Shown one piece after another: positions 36,646 through 47,245 of a stretch of 64,000 nt of DNA. Under the pieces are notes generated by a model. The model was not told the origin of the DNA, ran no database searches, and saw only the letters and a list, made by a program, of their open reading frames with translations. Source of the stretch: Schistosoma haematobium (Eukaryota; Platyhelminthes; Trematoda; Strigeidida; Schistosomatidae); NCBI RefSeq assembly GCF_000699445.3, contig NC_067197.1:29743809-29807808 (forward strand), written 5' to 3'. Numbering within the stretch: position 1 is the first letter of the stretch; each line of letters begins with the position of its first letter. A program made the translations under genes and the position numbers.

Positions 36646-38930
36646 TCAGGAAGATGGCGCAAAAACCAAATGCTGATCAATATAAATCGATTTATCTTGG
36701 GTTATCTTACTTGATTTAGATGGCGGATGTCTTTTTGAAAGCATGTACTGTCATAAACAAAATAACTAATAAAGTCCGAAGTAATTTTAAAGAATTTAGG
36801 CTGATAATACTTGTAAACTAGAATCATGACAATAAAGTACATGCTGTAACAGCGAGTCCTTATGCTGAGTATATAAGCTTGTGACCAAAAAAGTGACTAA
36901 CCTGTTTGACATTACCATCAGCGGCCAGTTTCATTAGATTTGTGACTGTAAATGTGGAAGGTTTATCTGACGAGTTCGAATGGATTATGGGCTCTTCAGA
37001 ATCCAGAATAAGACATGCTAAATTATAGGCAGCCAGTGGATGGGAATCTCCCCGAACAGCACAACTGTACCAATGACCCGCTTGTTTATTATAATGTCGC
37101 TTCAGACCATCCTGAAGAGACAGGCACTCAGATGCTTGCTTTTCGTACCATACACCTAGATTATACTGCGCTGGTGAATAGTTTAATTCCCCTAAATCCA
37201 ACCACAATTTGGGGAAGTGTTTTATCTTGCTTTCTGAAATAGATTTCAGTGCATGCTGTACAGAAACAAAAACGGATGAGTAAACTAGATACAAAAAATA
37301 TTTATTAATAGAACTAAATACCGTCGGCGAAATCGTGAGTAGATAATATATTGAAAGAACTCATTAAAGCAATTATTGGTTCTAAACAAAACAATTGCTT
37401 TGCGTATAAGACCACTTGTATAAATAGCAAGAACATTTGTGATTCTAGACAATTGTCTTCGCAAGATACTCTACTGTGGGAGCGAAGAAACCAGCTGAGA
37501 AGGATATAAAGATAAAAAGATGGAGGTGGATAGGACATACATTGTGGAAATCGTCAAACTGCATCACGAGACAAGTGCCAACTTGGAATCCTGGAAGCAA
37601 CAGGAAAAGAGGAAGACCCAAGAACACATTACGTCGGGAACTGGAAGCAGATATCAAAAGAATGAATAGCAACTGGAAAGGATTGCCCAGGACAGAGTTG
37701 GATGGATTATGCTGGTGGGCAGCCTTCGATCCTCTACGAGGTGTAACGGGCGTGAGTAACAATGCAACAATACAGCCAACTTGTGTAAATAGACAATAAA
37801 TTTCGATTCTGTAACTCAATGGTTAAAGGTTTAGCTCTTAACTGCTAAACTCCTGTTTAGATTTACACCATATGAATATATCAGAAATTTCATACTCTGG
37901 CGAACAATAGGATGATTGATCGTTAGTCATCAGGTCTGATAAGCCCTTCATTCACGAAGTTTGGTATACAATGAGCAGGCGATTTATTTGAACATGATAC
38001 AGTGGATTAGCAATTATACAAAAGAATCTTATTACCATTGTATGTAATGCAACCAATATAATAATAATATTGATAGTACACATTCAATTAGAGGTCAAGG
38101 AAGTAAATAATTTGAAGATACAGTGAACTTCAATAAGGAACGACAGCTATGATATCACGCGACCTTTACTACTAAGTGATTTTGATGTACAACAATAGTT
38201 GTAAAAAAGTGAAAGCATAATATAAAGAAAATGAGTTTATGGATTCCATGACCATTAAACTGAGTTGTTTACAAAATTGTAAACATTCAAGAAGTGCTAT
38301 TGTTCACTTGTGTAAAATATTTTAAAGAAAAATCTAGTTAATTGTAGACGAGAATTTAATAAGACTACGTTAGCTTCCAAATAAATAGATAAGTTTGCAA
38401 ATTTATGTTCAACGACATGCCGAAAAGCATCACTTATGTATGCTAAAATAAAACAAAGCATTAAATAATATTAATAATACAGTACTTACACAGTTTAACT
38501 TGTGAAAGATTTGGTCTACTTTTGTAGATAAAGCTTCTAAGTTTGTTTCGGTATCAAGTGTTTCAGTCTGACAACTTTGATTTTTTGTTTCTATGGGCTT
38601 GTTACGACACACGAAAGTAGAGCCCTTACAAGAGACTAATTCGGTAACAGCGGGATTAGCAATAGTGAATGGAAATCTATTGAGATATGCTTCCTGTAAC
38701 TAAAATTGTTAAAAAGTGAAAAAGTAGGTTACGTGTAGCAAATGTCGAGAATATAATTTTTCTGAGGTAACAAAACTTGACTGGAGATTTTTCGGTACTT
38801 CATACTTATTTTGTAAGGTAGAACATTGGAGAATCGAGTCATCAAAGCTGACAGGAGCCAATCCACGTAGAACTATTAAATATACGTTTAATATGAAGAT
38901 TAACTTACAGCGTAGTTTAGCACTTAACAT
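36646..38930 (-). CDS. Sel1-like repeat protein, possibly DELE1-like
   Basis: Four minus-strand exons join in frame: 38930-38909, 38872-38733, 38693-38490, 37255-36902, giving 240 residues. The first two exons total exactly 54 codons, which supports the model. The N terminus (MLSAKLRFLRGLAP) is basic, hydrophobic and free of acids, as in mitochondrial presequences. The middle is polar. Residues about 135-240 hold Sel1/TPR-like helices: [40 protein letters not shown] and [13 protein letters not shown]. Mitochondrial presequence plus Sel1 repeats is the layout of DELE1, the stress messenger that activates the eIF2α kinase HRI, but the match is from memory and other Sel1 proteins fit. The last exon is ambiguous: either 36747-36646 (33 codons then TGA) or 36843-36796 (15 codons then TAA). 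Confidence 0.6.
36902..37255 (-). CDS. Sel1-repeat gene, exon 4 (repeat domain)
   Basis: Acceptor CTGTACAG, donor GTTAGT, 118 codons, phase 0 both sides. Contains the Sel1-like motifs: [22 protein letters not shown] and LMKLAADGN, each with the alternating A/G-Y-N-L-G-x-x-Y pattern. An insertion between the first two repeats ([17 protein letters not shown]) is unusual. Confidence 0.7.
37445..37765 (+). mobile_element. RTE 3' end in the Sel1-gene intron
   Basis: Plus-strand C-terminal piece of the same RTE family as 850-3715. The frame 37476-37799 gives [38 protein letters not shown] and [11 protein letters not shown], the counterpart of the region encoded around 880-1270 on the other copy. 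It lies in the intron between exons 3 and 4, antisense to the gene. Confidence 0.82.
37805..37885 (+). repeat. tRNA-like dispersed fragment
   Basis: Begins CTGTAACTCAATGGTTAAAG, A-box-like, and has a weak B-box-like GTTTAGATTTACACC about 40 bases on. A block is shared in inverse orientation with about 770-800. Probably a decayed tRNA-derived SINE head. Confidence 0.35.
38490..38693 (-). CDS. Sel1-repeat gene, exon 3
   Basis: Acceptor GTTACAG, donor GTAAGT, 68 codons, phase 0 both sides. Encodes a polar linker ([16 protein letters not shown] to [10 protein letters not shown]) with no recognised domain. Confidence 0.65.
38733..38872 (-). CDS. Sel1-repeat gene, exon 2
   Basis: Acceptor TTTAATAG, donor GTAACC. 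Encodes [16 protein letters not shown] onward to SRHLLH. Removing the upstream 36-base intron is what brings the two parts in frame; such tiny introns are common in schistosome genes. Confidence 0.55.
38909..38930 (-). CDS. Sel1-repeat gene, first coding exon
   Basis: ATG with seven codons plus one base (MLSAKLR), then donor GTAAGT. Phase 1 out; with the next exon it gives a phenylalanine at residue 8. Confidence 0.55.
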
Positions 38931-39607
38931 TGGCTTGTAACAAAGGACCGCTTGAGTTTAACTATGACTGACCCAAATATAATGAGAACCACGTTATTAT
39001 CTGTGTTTGAATACTTTTGATAAATGTATTCGATCAGAAAATCTTTGCGTAGAAAGAATAATAAAGGTCTTTGTGTCCCAAACCAGTGTTTTTGGGGGTA
39101 GACTCTGTATAGGGGCCAGGTATGTCCCTCCCTCGGGGTCCTACAAATACCAAAAAAATAAAAAAAAGTAGCTGAAAGACTCAGAAAATACGAACAGCGG
39201 TAATAAAAACGAGCTCAAGATGCGTATAACTATCTGTGTAAAGGTGTCTTCATGTAAGCAATTTAAGAAATCTGTAACTGGTGAATTCCCATAGGACATT
39301 TAAAATGCTTAATAATGTTCCTAGATATCCGATCTGTGCATTTGAATTCCTATTTGGTATTAAAAATCTATTGGACTCATTTCATTTGAATTATCTAGGT
39401 AGTGAAAGGACTCATATTGTATTGGACCTACGTAGCGATCTTCCTGAGATCGTAAGTCAGTACTTCTCTTTTCGTGTCAACCACTTCTTACTCCGGTTAA
39501 ATTATTTAGCTTCATGAGACAAAGACGATTGTTGGTGGCGATTTAGTCAATTAAACCTGACCCGGGTCTATTTGTTATTTAAATTTAAGAAAATTGGTAC
39601 AAGAAGC
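38931..39607. other. Intergenic DNA with unassigned repeat scraps
   Basis: The 5' flank of the Sel1-repeat gene. Bases about 39075-39150 are GC-rich (GGTAGACTCTGTATAGGGGC, CCTCGGGGTCC) and look like a repeat fragment. The frame 39281-39517 is not recognised. Confidence 0.35.
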
Positions 39608-39618
39608 AGTCATAATTT

Positions 39619-40062
39619 GCGGACGCCAGGACTGGTTGGAAAAAGCGGAGAGGTGGTCAGTGTATGACATGATGTCGTGGTATGAAAGAAAGTTGCAAAG
39701 GACTGGCTTCTGTTGGTCCTTCAAGATTCCCTGGTTGGGGTCCGAGGGATGGTGCAACACAGTGGCTAGAGACGTTATCAGATATGCCTCAGAATAGAAG
39801 CTAGTGGCGATCCTGCTGTAAACTTCTTTTACTTTCTTCATAAAGGGTGGTTGTATCTTCCTTAACTGAAAGAATTCTTCTTGTTGTACCTTTCCGTTTC
39901 CCCCATTATTATTATTATTACTACATTACCTAACACTAATCTATGGTCGTTATTGTTCTTTTTTTCTTATATACTCCTTACCGTTTTCTCTTCCCATTCT
40001 CATTGTTTTGTGTGGAGCATATATATTTGGTGCCGTCTTGTACCAAAATCTATGTGTTCAAA
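39619..40062 (+). mobile_element. Short retroelement 3' end with target-site duplication
   Basis: A GC-richer segment with a 67-codon frame (39594-39797; GRQDWLEKAERWSVYDMMSW), then a T-rich stretch and the ending ATATATTTGGTGCCGTCTTG, TACCAAAATCTATGTGTTC and an AAATAAAATAAAAT tail. The direct repeat AAGAAGCAGTC occurs just before it (about 39602-39612) and just after the tail (about 40072-40082), consistent with target-primed insertion of a 5'-truncated element. The same ending is seen near 26806-26870. Confidence 0.65.
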
Positions 40063-40082
40063 TAAAATAAAATAAGAAGCAG

Positions 40083-41859
40083 TCTACTTCGACGGATGAC
40101 ATATTTTCTAACTGGACGACGACAGAAAAAATCGGTGGGGTCCAAGATGCCTAGTTGAAGACCACCATGAGGAATTTTTCAGGACCAGTGGTTCTATTCT
40201 ATATAGAATGTCGCAACTACTTACCTAATATCTTTGATCTTATTTTATGTAGGTGATATCGAAATGCAAAGGACACAACAAAAGAATATAAAAGAACATA
40301 AGAAAATTCTAGATAAATTAAATGGATGCTCCGATTGTTGATAACCACAGTACTGATGTGAATAATAACATATAGTAGTGAGATGAAAAAGATGTAACAA
40401 ACTTAAGATCTAATAAAAACGTGCGCAGGTTTGAAGTTGAATCGAACAAAATGAAAACCAGAGAGAGCATTTCGAGTGGGAGAACTGACTCTCCCCACCC
40501 TCGGCCGTATCAAGGTATTTGGGAACCCGTAATTCCTTAAAATGTTTTACCACAACCTCTTTATCTAAATTTTAAACGGCTAGCATTTTCAACCTATTTT
40601 TGTCTTATCCTAAGTTCTATAAACAATCAGAAGATTTTGTCAGAACGGAGTTGAATAATAATAGAATACAAATGGTATTACGGACGTGAACACCTCAAGT
40701 AGGCTTCAAGATAGTATTTGTCTATCCACCACCCAAGACATTCTTCCTTATGACCCCAGAAAAGTTTGTCACACAGAAATACTACGTTAACACCAATTAG
40801 GCCAGATAATGTAGCGATTGTTTGATGACAACCAAAACTGATGTCAGTGAAAATGGAACACATAAGTTAAGACCTCGTGCAGACTTTTCGGGTTTCGTCT
40901 TACAACTCTTCCCATCTAGTGATAAAGGTATATTTATGTGCCCAGTGATTAGTCATGAGCACATGTAGATATCTGGTAGTGACATTGTTTGTGAGTGCAT
41001 GTCTATAAGGGAGCCCGAACCTAGTGTTTATTTTGCACCTCTTTTAACAAATTAATTATGTAACGTGTGATTTTTTATCTATGTCATCTGCTACACCAAA
41101 AATGTTCACAAACCGATAAGGTATTTTTCTTTTCCAGATGTACAGTGATGGTAATAGGACTCACCGGTTAGTATGGACACGTACCGATGTAATACGGGTT
41201 TTTATGCTTATGTTATTCCTTCTGAATAACAAGGATTGAAATAAATTTGATATTATGTGCTAATGAGCATTCTTAGTGATATCCATTTTCACATAGAAGC
41301 GAAGGCGAAATCCGAGAATATTCAGGCTACAATTGGAACATATATATCTCGCAAGTGCAGGAGATATCTGGAGTTTGAATGGAGTCAGGCGAAAGTGAGA
41401 CAATATGGCTTAAATCTTGGCGAAAAGTAGACTATTTAGAGATCAACAAGGTGTGAACTTATAGATTTCTCGCCTCATGGTGGACATTTTAAGGAAATAG
41501 TTCCCTATATGTTTTATTATTTCTTCAGAGTGGACGAAAAGGCGACTTAAGTTGCAATTTCGCATGAATTATTTCCGAATTTTTGTCATCCAATTTCACG
41601 CATTTTTCCCCGAAATTCGCCTTTCATTCCCATTCAGTTTAATTGGGATTATTAGAGGGTATCATGCCACTAAACTAAAGCATTGAGATGGTAGACGAAG
41701 ATATGGATGAGGTGTTTTTAAGTTTCGGATATAGTAAATATGAAGATATATGGATTAATTATCCGAAAAACAAACAAAATTACGAACAGCACCGACAACA
41801 GCTTATTTCGTACCGTAACGAATAATTATAAATAATTGCCATGGGTTTCAGATTCAAAT
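40083..41859. other. Intergenic DNA
   Basis: Mixed composition. Some blocks (for example 40100-40240 and 40470-40510) are GC-rich and probably old repeats, without a family I can name. No exon recognised. Confidence 0.35.
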
Positions 41860-41994
41860 GGTTCAAATGGTTGTGGACGGAATAGAAGAAGCTTTCGTTT
41901 AACAGGCTTCCGTGTCTAGTAGCAGGGGATCACCAAATCCTCCAGGCAGGAACCTAGGTATGTTAACAATAAAAGAGGAAAAGAAATTGGTAAA

Positions 41995-43728
41995 TCATAG
42001 TGTGATGCTGTCCTTGGTCCTTAAGAATAGGTCAAGTTGCCTCTTGAAGGACTCCTGAGAAGTCGCTTGGACTAGCTCGGCCGGCAGCGAATTCCAGCTT
42101 TTGACAACTCTTAAGGAGTAGAAGTTGTGTCTAAATTCCGTCTTGCTATGTTGTGTTTCCAGTTTCTGGGTGTTACCCCTTAGGTTATTATTCGAACTAA
42201 GCTTAAGTAGGTGTTTAAGAGGATGTCCAGAAGTGTTAAGAATACTATAAGCCATTAATGAATCACCTCTAAGACGCCTATACTCTAATGGGTAAAGGTC
42301 TAGTGAATGGAGGCGTTCTTCGTAAGGTTTAGATTTGAGTCCTCGAACTGATTTCACGGCTCGCCGTTGGATACGCTCCAATGTGAGCTTGTCCTTTTGG
42401 AGTGAGGGGGAGTACTATGTTTCCGTGCTCTAAATGGGGACGGATGAAACTATTGAAGATTGTATGGAAAGTTCGTCCGTCAAACTGTCCAAAAATGCGC
42501 TTCAACGTTACCAGTGCAAGGTTTGCTCGGAAGGCATTTTTGTCACAGTTAGCGTAAGACTTCAAATCATGGGGCATCAGGACTCCTAAATCTTTTTCGT
42601 CTTGGGATACTACTAGAGAGGAGTTTCCTAAGTTGTAACTGTAGTTTGCGACATGTCACAGATGAACTACTTTACACTTTGAAGTGTTAAAGGTAAGTCC
42701 GTTATCGTCTGCCCAACTTTGAAGTCGAGTCAGATCCTCCTGAAGTGCCTGTATATCGTCTTGGTTGCGTATCTCTCTCCAAAGTTTCACGTCGTCGGCA
42801 AAAAGTAATAAGTCTGACGTTACCTGTTGAGGAAGATCATTTATGTAGATCAAGAAGAGAAGAGGCCCTAGTACTGAGCCCTGGGGGACCCCACTAGGAC
42901 ATTCCATAACCTGAGATAAAGTGAAATTAACTCTAACCTTAAAGTGTCGATTTTTGAGGTATGAAGTAAGCCAATCGATTAGAGGTGGTTTGATACCTAG
43001 TTGTTTAAGCTTATTGATAAGACACAAGTGGTTAACCTTATCAAAAGCTTTTGAGAAATCAAGGTAAATTATATCAACCTTTCCCTTGCGATCGAGGATG
43101 CTTGTCCATCTGTCCACCGCAGTCAGCAGGTTGGTTATACAAGAGTAACCCTTCCTGAAACCATGCTGTTGGGGTGAGAAGAAATTTAAGGACAGTAGCT
43201 AGTCGTTTAAACCGTCGCATATCAGGGACTCCATGAGTTTTGAAGGTAATGACAGAAGAGCCACCGGCCGATAACTTGAAGGTTCATTGCGTCGACCACC
43301 TTTGAAAATTGGTGTGATGTGAGCCAACTTCCAATTTTCCGGTAATTTGCCTCGGCTTAGCGAGTGTGAAAATATCACGCTAAGCGGCGTTGCCAGGATT
43401 GAGGCTGCCTCCTCAGTATGGCAGGATGAACCATATCCGGGCCAGGAGAAGTATTTAGTCTTAAGTGCTGCAATTTACGGAACACCAAGTCAGCGCTTAG
43501 GTTCACTTCGGAGAGTCCTGTGGAATTGCAGATGAAACTGTCGTCAGTAAAGTTGATGTCAGCCGGTTGAAATGTTTGAGGGTAATGTGTCGCCAGAAGG
43601 TTAGCGGCGTCGCCATCTTTGTTGGTCGGGCCGTTAAGACCTAGCAGTTGAGAGACTCCTGTTTTGGCTTGACGAAGAGAGGCTGCATAACGGAATAGGC
43701 TTCTAGGGTTAGAGGCAAATTTGTCCAT
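41995..43728 (-). pseudogene. CR1-like ORF2 reverse transcriptase, frameshifted
   Basis: Continuation of ORF2 in at least four frames: 43728-43375 (linker and LNTSPGPDMVHP, the start of RT), 43117-42656 (motif A LDFSKAFDKVNH, block GVPQGSVLGPLLFLIYIND, motif C FADDVKL), 42577-42329 ([24 protein letters not shown]) and 42381-41995 (C-terminal region with [13 protein letters not shown] and [14 protein letters not shown]). The catalytic FADD is intact; the shifts between pieces and a stop near 43130 disable the gene. Confidence 0.82.
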
Positions 43729-43760
43729 AAGCTTTGTCTGGTACTGAAGCCAGTCTTCTC

Positions 43761-44774
43761 TTATAACCTTCGTGCATATGTTCCTGATATGTTTATATAA
43801 TTTCTATACGCTCCATCGTTATTAGTTCGTTTGTATTCCGCCCAACAGTGCCTTTTGCGGCTTAGCAGGCGAAGGGTACGGTTCTTGATTACTGTAGGTG
43901 GCTTGCAGCTTTTGGGAACCGTTTGAGGAACTGAATGGTTTGTAGCACATAAGAGCGTGTGCAGTAAGAAGTCCCAATGACCGTCCACATCGAGATGAGG
44001 GTGAACATCCCAAACCACCTGTTGCAGATAGTCATGTAGAGCTGGCACATTCAACCGTTTAAAGTTCCAACGCAAATTATTGTTGGGATACCTTAGCTTA
44101 GTTTTGATGACAAAACTGAAGGCGATGACGGCATGATCGCTCTTTCCCAGAGGAGCCAGGATTGAGAGGTTGTCAACTAGGAATTCTTCGTTTGTGAATA
44201 CACAATCTAAGCGCGATGGTGTTTGACTGTTTCTCCAACGAGTTGCCGACCTCACATTTTCATATAAGCCTAAGTCATCGATGAGGTTGAGGAACCGAGC
44301 TTCAATTGAGTTGTCGCCTCCAGTGTACGTGTGTTCCGCGAAGTTGACTCTAGGGAGATTAAAGTCCCCTAGAATCAGGATGTGTGTGAAACCGAAACGA
44401 GTAGAGCGGGATAGTCCTTCCAGCATACGACTATCGTACTCGATGTCGGCAGTTGGCTTCCTGTAAATGACTCCGACTAGACACCTCGAAGTACTTGCCA
44501 ATCTAACAGAGCACCATATGGATTCCTCAAGATTGTTAAACTCGAGGTTGTGAACCTGGTGCACCTCCAAGCAAGAGCTTATGTATATGGCTACCCCACA
44601 CCCAATTCCTGTTTTCCTGTCGTTGCGGAACAAAGTCATCCCAGGTAATGCTAACTGTTGGTCCGAGAACTGAGAAGATATCCAGGTTTCAGATATTCCT
44701 ATCAGACGGGCCTTATTAGCGTTACTAAGTTCACGTAATTCATCCAGTTTGTTTGGTAGACTTGCAGCGTTCAT
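43761..44774 (-). CDS. CR1-like ORF2 N-terminus: endonuclease domain
   Basis: 337-residue open frame with apurinic-type endonuclease blocks: N-terminal MNAASLPNKLDELRE (asparagine block), LIGISETWISS, GCGVAIYI, ILILGDFNLPRVNF, SRLDCVFTNE and LGKSDHAVIAF. All catalytic positions typical of the family (N, E, D, N, D, H) can be seen. It would nick the target for target-primed reverse transcription. The frame stops at 43761, then continues after a shift into the RT. Confidence 0.85.
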   Translation of the reverse strand: MNAASLPNKLDELRELSNANKARLIGISETWISSQFSDQQLALPGMTLFRNDRKTGIGCGVAIYISSCLEVHQVHNLEFNNLEESIWCSVRLASTSRCLVGVIYRKPTADIEYDSRMLEGLSRSTRFGFTHILILGDFNLPRVNFAEHTYTGGDNSIEARFLNLIDDLGLYENVRSATRWRNSQTPSRLDCVFTNEEFLVDNLSILAPLGKSDHAVIAFSFVIKTKLRYPNNNLRWNFKRLNVPALHDYLQQVVWDVHPHLDVDGHWDFLLHTLLCATNHSVPQTVPKSCKPPTVIKNRTLRLLSRKRHCWAEYKRTNNDGAYRNYINISGTYARRL

Positions 44775-44899
44775 ATATAAGCAGTTTATGCTTTCAATTT
44801 GGAACGCGTGAGCTTCGTCCTGTTTTTCTGTATGAGCCTTATGTGAATGGACAGGTAGCCCACCTATATGAGGTTTCCCGAGGTGGTAGGCCCTGTCCT

Positions 44900-45883
44900 T
44901 TACGCGTTTTTATCATTTAGACAGTCCACAAGTGGAATGGTCAACTCCAACTTGCCTTTGTGCTTGGTCCTAGCTTCATATGGCCTATCCGGGTGCATGT
45001 GGATTCCAGGTGGCAATCGACATCTGTTGTCACGAAATGCTTCCAGGACTGCAGCCGCCATGTGGGAAGATGGGAAGGTTATCTTCATTAGACGGGGTCT
45101 AAGATCACCGTCCTTCTTGGCTAGTCTCGTCACATGCTGAGTCAGTATGTGTTTGAGCCTCAAGGACTGTTTGATGAATTTCCATTCCCTGATGTCAGAA
45201 TTCGATTGAGTAGGGTCTGCATTTTCCGGTATACCTTGCACTAGTATGTTTCTTCCGCGGAAGAACTTCTCGCGAGATTCTTTAGGGACGTTCCGTATGA
45301 TATTGCGCTCAGAATACGGTATGTCGGGCAATATTCTTACGTTACCATCGGATTTCAGCAAGTGACTTGCTAGCAAGACGTCCTCTAAGTTGGTAGCATT
45401 CTTAAATGTTACTCGGAGAAGCCTCGGGTGATTTAGATGCTTAGAATCCTTTCCTCGAGTGAGCCGGGTAACCGTCAAAGGCTCTATTCTAGGAAGTTCG
45501 AGCTTCTTGTTCAATTCACCCCACAGCATCCTGTCGTTTTTGTCCTGCAGACTGAGAGGAATGTCAGGATTGTCAACGAGGTTCATGATAATGAGAGAAT
45601 CGTCCCGAACTGTTGTCAATTTACCAGGTTTCACGATGGGTTCAGGTTTAATAACTTGTTGTTTGGAGGTCAGTGTGCGTTTATGAATCTTGGGCTCTTT
45701 ATTGACCGGACGAACAGTCTTGGGGGTAGACTGTGCGACCAAATCACCAGATATTTTTCGTACAGCAACACTTGGGTTGCTCGGCTTGGGCGGTGATGTA
45801 TAATCCATGTCTTTAAAGACATGACATTTATAGACAGATTGTTGCGAGCTAAACAAGACAAGATTCAACCTGGTGAACCTCAT
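44900..45883 (-). CDS. CR1-like ORF1 protein (327 aa)
   Basis: Intact open frame. The second methionine (MDYTSPPKP, about 45808) may be the true start since the first 25 residues are unlike the rest. The protein is basic; the C-terminal half contains FFRGRNILVQGIPENAD and PRLMKITFPSSHMAAAVLEAF, a layout like the RRM/CTD-type ORF1 proteins of non-LTR elements, where the product binds element RNA. No zinc knuckle is visible. It ends 125 bases before the endonuclease frame. Confidence 0.7.
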   Translation of the reverse strand: MRFTRLNLVLFSSQQSVYKCHVFKDMDYTSPPKPSNPSVAVRKISGDLVAQSTPKTVRPVNKEPKIHKRTLTSKQQVIKPEPIVKPGKLTTVRDDSLIIMNLVDNPDIPLSLQDKNDRMLWGELNKKLELPRIEPLTVTRLTRGKDSKHLNHPRLLRVTFKNATNLEDVLLASHLLKSDGNVRILPDIPYSERNIIRNVPKESREKFFRGRNILVQGIPENADPTQSNSDIREWKFIKQSLRLKHILTQHVTRLAKKDGDLRPRLMKITFPSSHMAAAVLEAFRDNRCRLPPGIHMHPDRPYEARTKHKGKLELTIPLVDCLNDKNA

Positions 45884-45957
45884 TGTCTAGTAGCCAGTGT
45901 CCAACGTTTCTTTGCAGCAAGGACCAGGATGTATAGAACAAGCGGGAATGCTTCAAA

Positions 45958-47245
45958 GAGTTGTGGACGGAATAGAAGAAGCTTCTGCTTAAAAGGCTTC
46001 CAAATCTAGTAGCAATGGATCATCAATACCTCCAGGCAGGAACCTAGGTAAGTTAACGATAAAAGAGGAAAAAGGAATTGGTAGGACACAATCCTTAATC
46101 CTTAAGAATATATCATGATTCCTTTTAAAGGACTCCTGCGAAGTATCTTGGACTATCTCAGCCGGCGGCGAATTCCAGCATTTGACAACTCTTATGGAAT
46201 AAAAGGTGTATCTACAATCCATTCTGCTGTGTTGTGTCTCCAGTTTCCAGGTTTTACCCCTTAGGTTTGTGTTGGAGTTAAACTTAGGTAGGTGTTTAAT
46301 GGGGTCTCCAGCAGTATTTAGGATGCTGTGAGCCATTAGAAGGTCACCTCTAAGACTCCTGTACTCTAACGGTTAGAGGTTTGGTGATTGGAGGCGCTCT
46401 TCATAAGGCTTGAATTTGAGGCCTCGAACTGATTTTGTAGATCGCCGTTGGATACACTCCAGAGTGTCCTTATCCTCTCTGAGTGAGGGAGGAAATACTA
46501 TGTTTTCGTACTCTAAATGGGGACGAATGAAACTGGGGAAAGTTCTAAGGTCAAACTGGCCAAAAATGCACTTTAGTGTTACCAGTCCAAGGCTTGCTCG
46601 AAAAGCATTTTTGTCACAGTTAACGGAAGACTTCAAGTGGTAGAGTACCAGAACTCCTAAATATTTTTCATCTTGGGATACCTCTAGCGTGCAGTTTTCT
46701 AAGTTGTGGCCGTAGTTTTCAACGTGTCTCAGATGAACTGCTTAAAATTTCGAAGTGCTAAAGGTAAGTTCATTGTCATCTGCCCAACTTTGATATCGAG
46801 TCAGATTCTCCTGATGTGCCAATATATCCCCTTGATTGAGTATCTCTCTCCAAAGTTCCACATCACCAACAAAATTAATAAGTCGGACGAGACTTGTTGT
46901 AGAAGATCGTTTATATAAATCAAGAAAAGGTTTTAGTACTGAACCCTGTGGTACTCCACTAGAACACTCCATAGCCTGAGAGAAGGTTAAGTTAACCCTG
47001 ACCTTATAATGTCGATTTCTTGGATATGAAGTAAGCCAATAAATTAAAAGCGATTTGATACCTAATCATTTGAGCCTATTGACAAGACATATATATGGTT
47101 GGCCCTATCACAAGCTTTCAAGAAACTAAGGTAAATAAAGTCAACCTTCCCCTTATGATCAAGAATGGTAGTCCATCTGTCATAGAATGAATCAAGGGAG
47201 ATATATAATCCCTTCTGAATATAGTTACTGCCTTCCGAAACCCTG
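45958..47245 (-). mobile_element. Second CR1-like copy, 5'-truncated, directly adjacent
   Basis: Collinear with the 3' 1.3 kb of the element at 41860-45955: RT motif pieces (46972-46742, MECSSGVPQGSVL and SWADDNELTF), 46636-46373 (RTFPSFIRPHLEYENIVF) and 46336-45989 (C-terminal region). More diverged, with many shifts; the FADD motif is altered (FVGDVELW). Its 3' end abuts the 5' end of the first copy with no AACCATTTG repeat, so the two form a head-to-tail tandem. Confidence 0.82.

Larger units (their letters stand above)
41860..45955 (-). mobile_element. CR1-like non-LTR retrotransposon, nearly full length
   Basis: Minus-strand element of about 4.1 kb with ORF1 (45883-44900) followed by ORF2 (endonuclease 44774-43761, then RT to 41995 in broken frames). 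The 3' end carries two head-to-tail copies of the 9-base unit AACCATTTG (reading the minus strand) near 41860-41876, in keeping with the short terminal repeats of CR1-type elements. It resembles the schistosome SR1-type CR1 elements. A second, truncated copy sits immediately upstream. Several frameshifts and a stop in ORF2 show it is not active. Confidence 0.85.

Noticed and set aside
44868..45796. Plus frames opposite CR1-like ORF1
   Set aside because: Antisense shadows; the minus frame is longer and collinear with ORF2.
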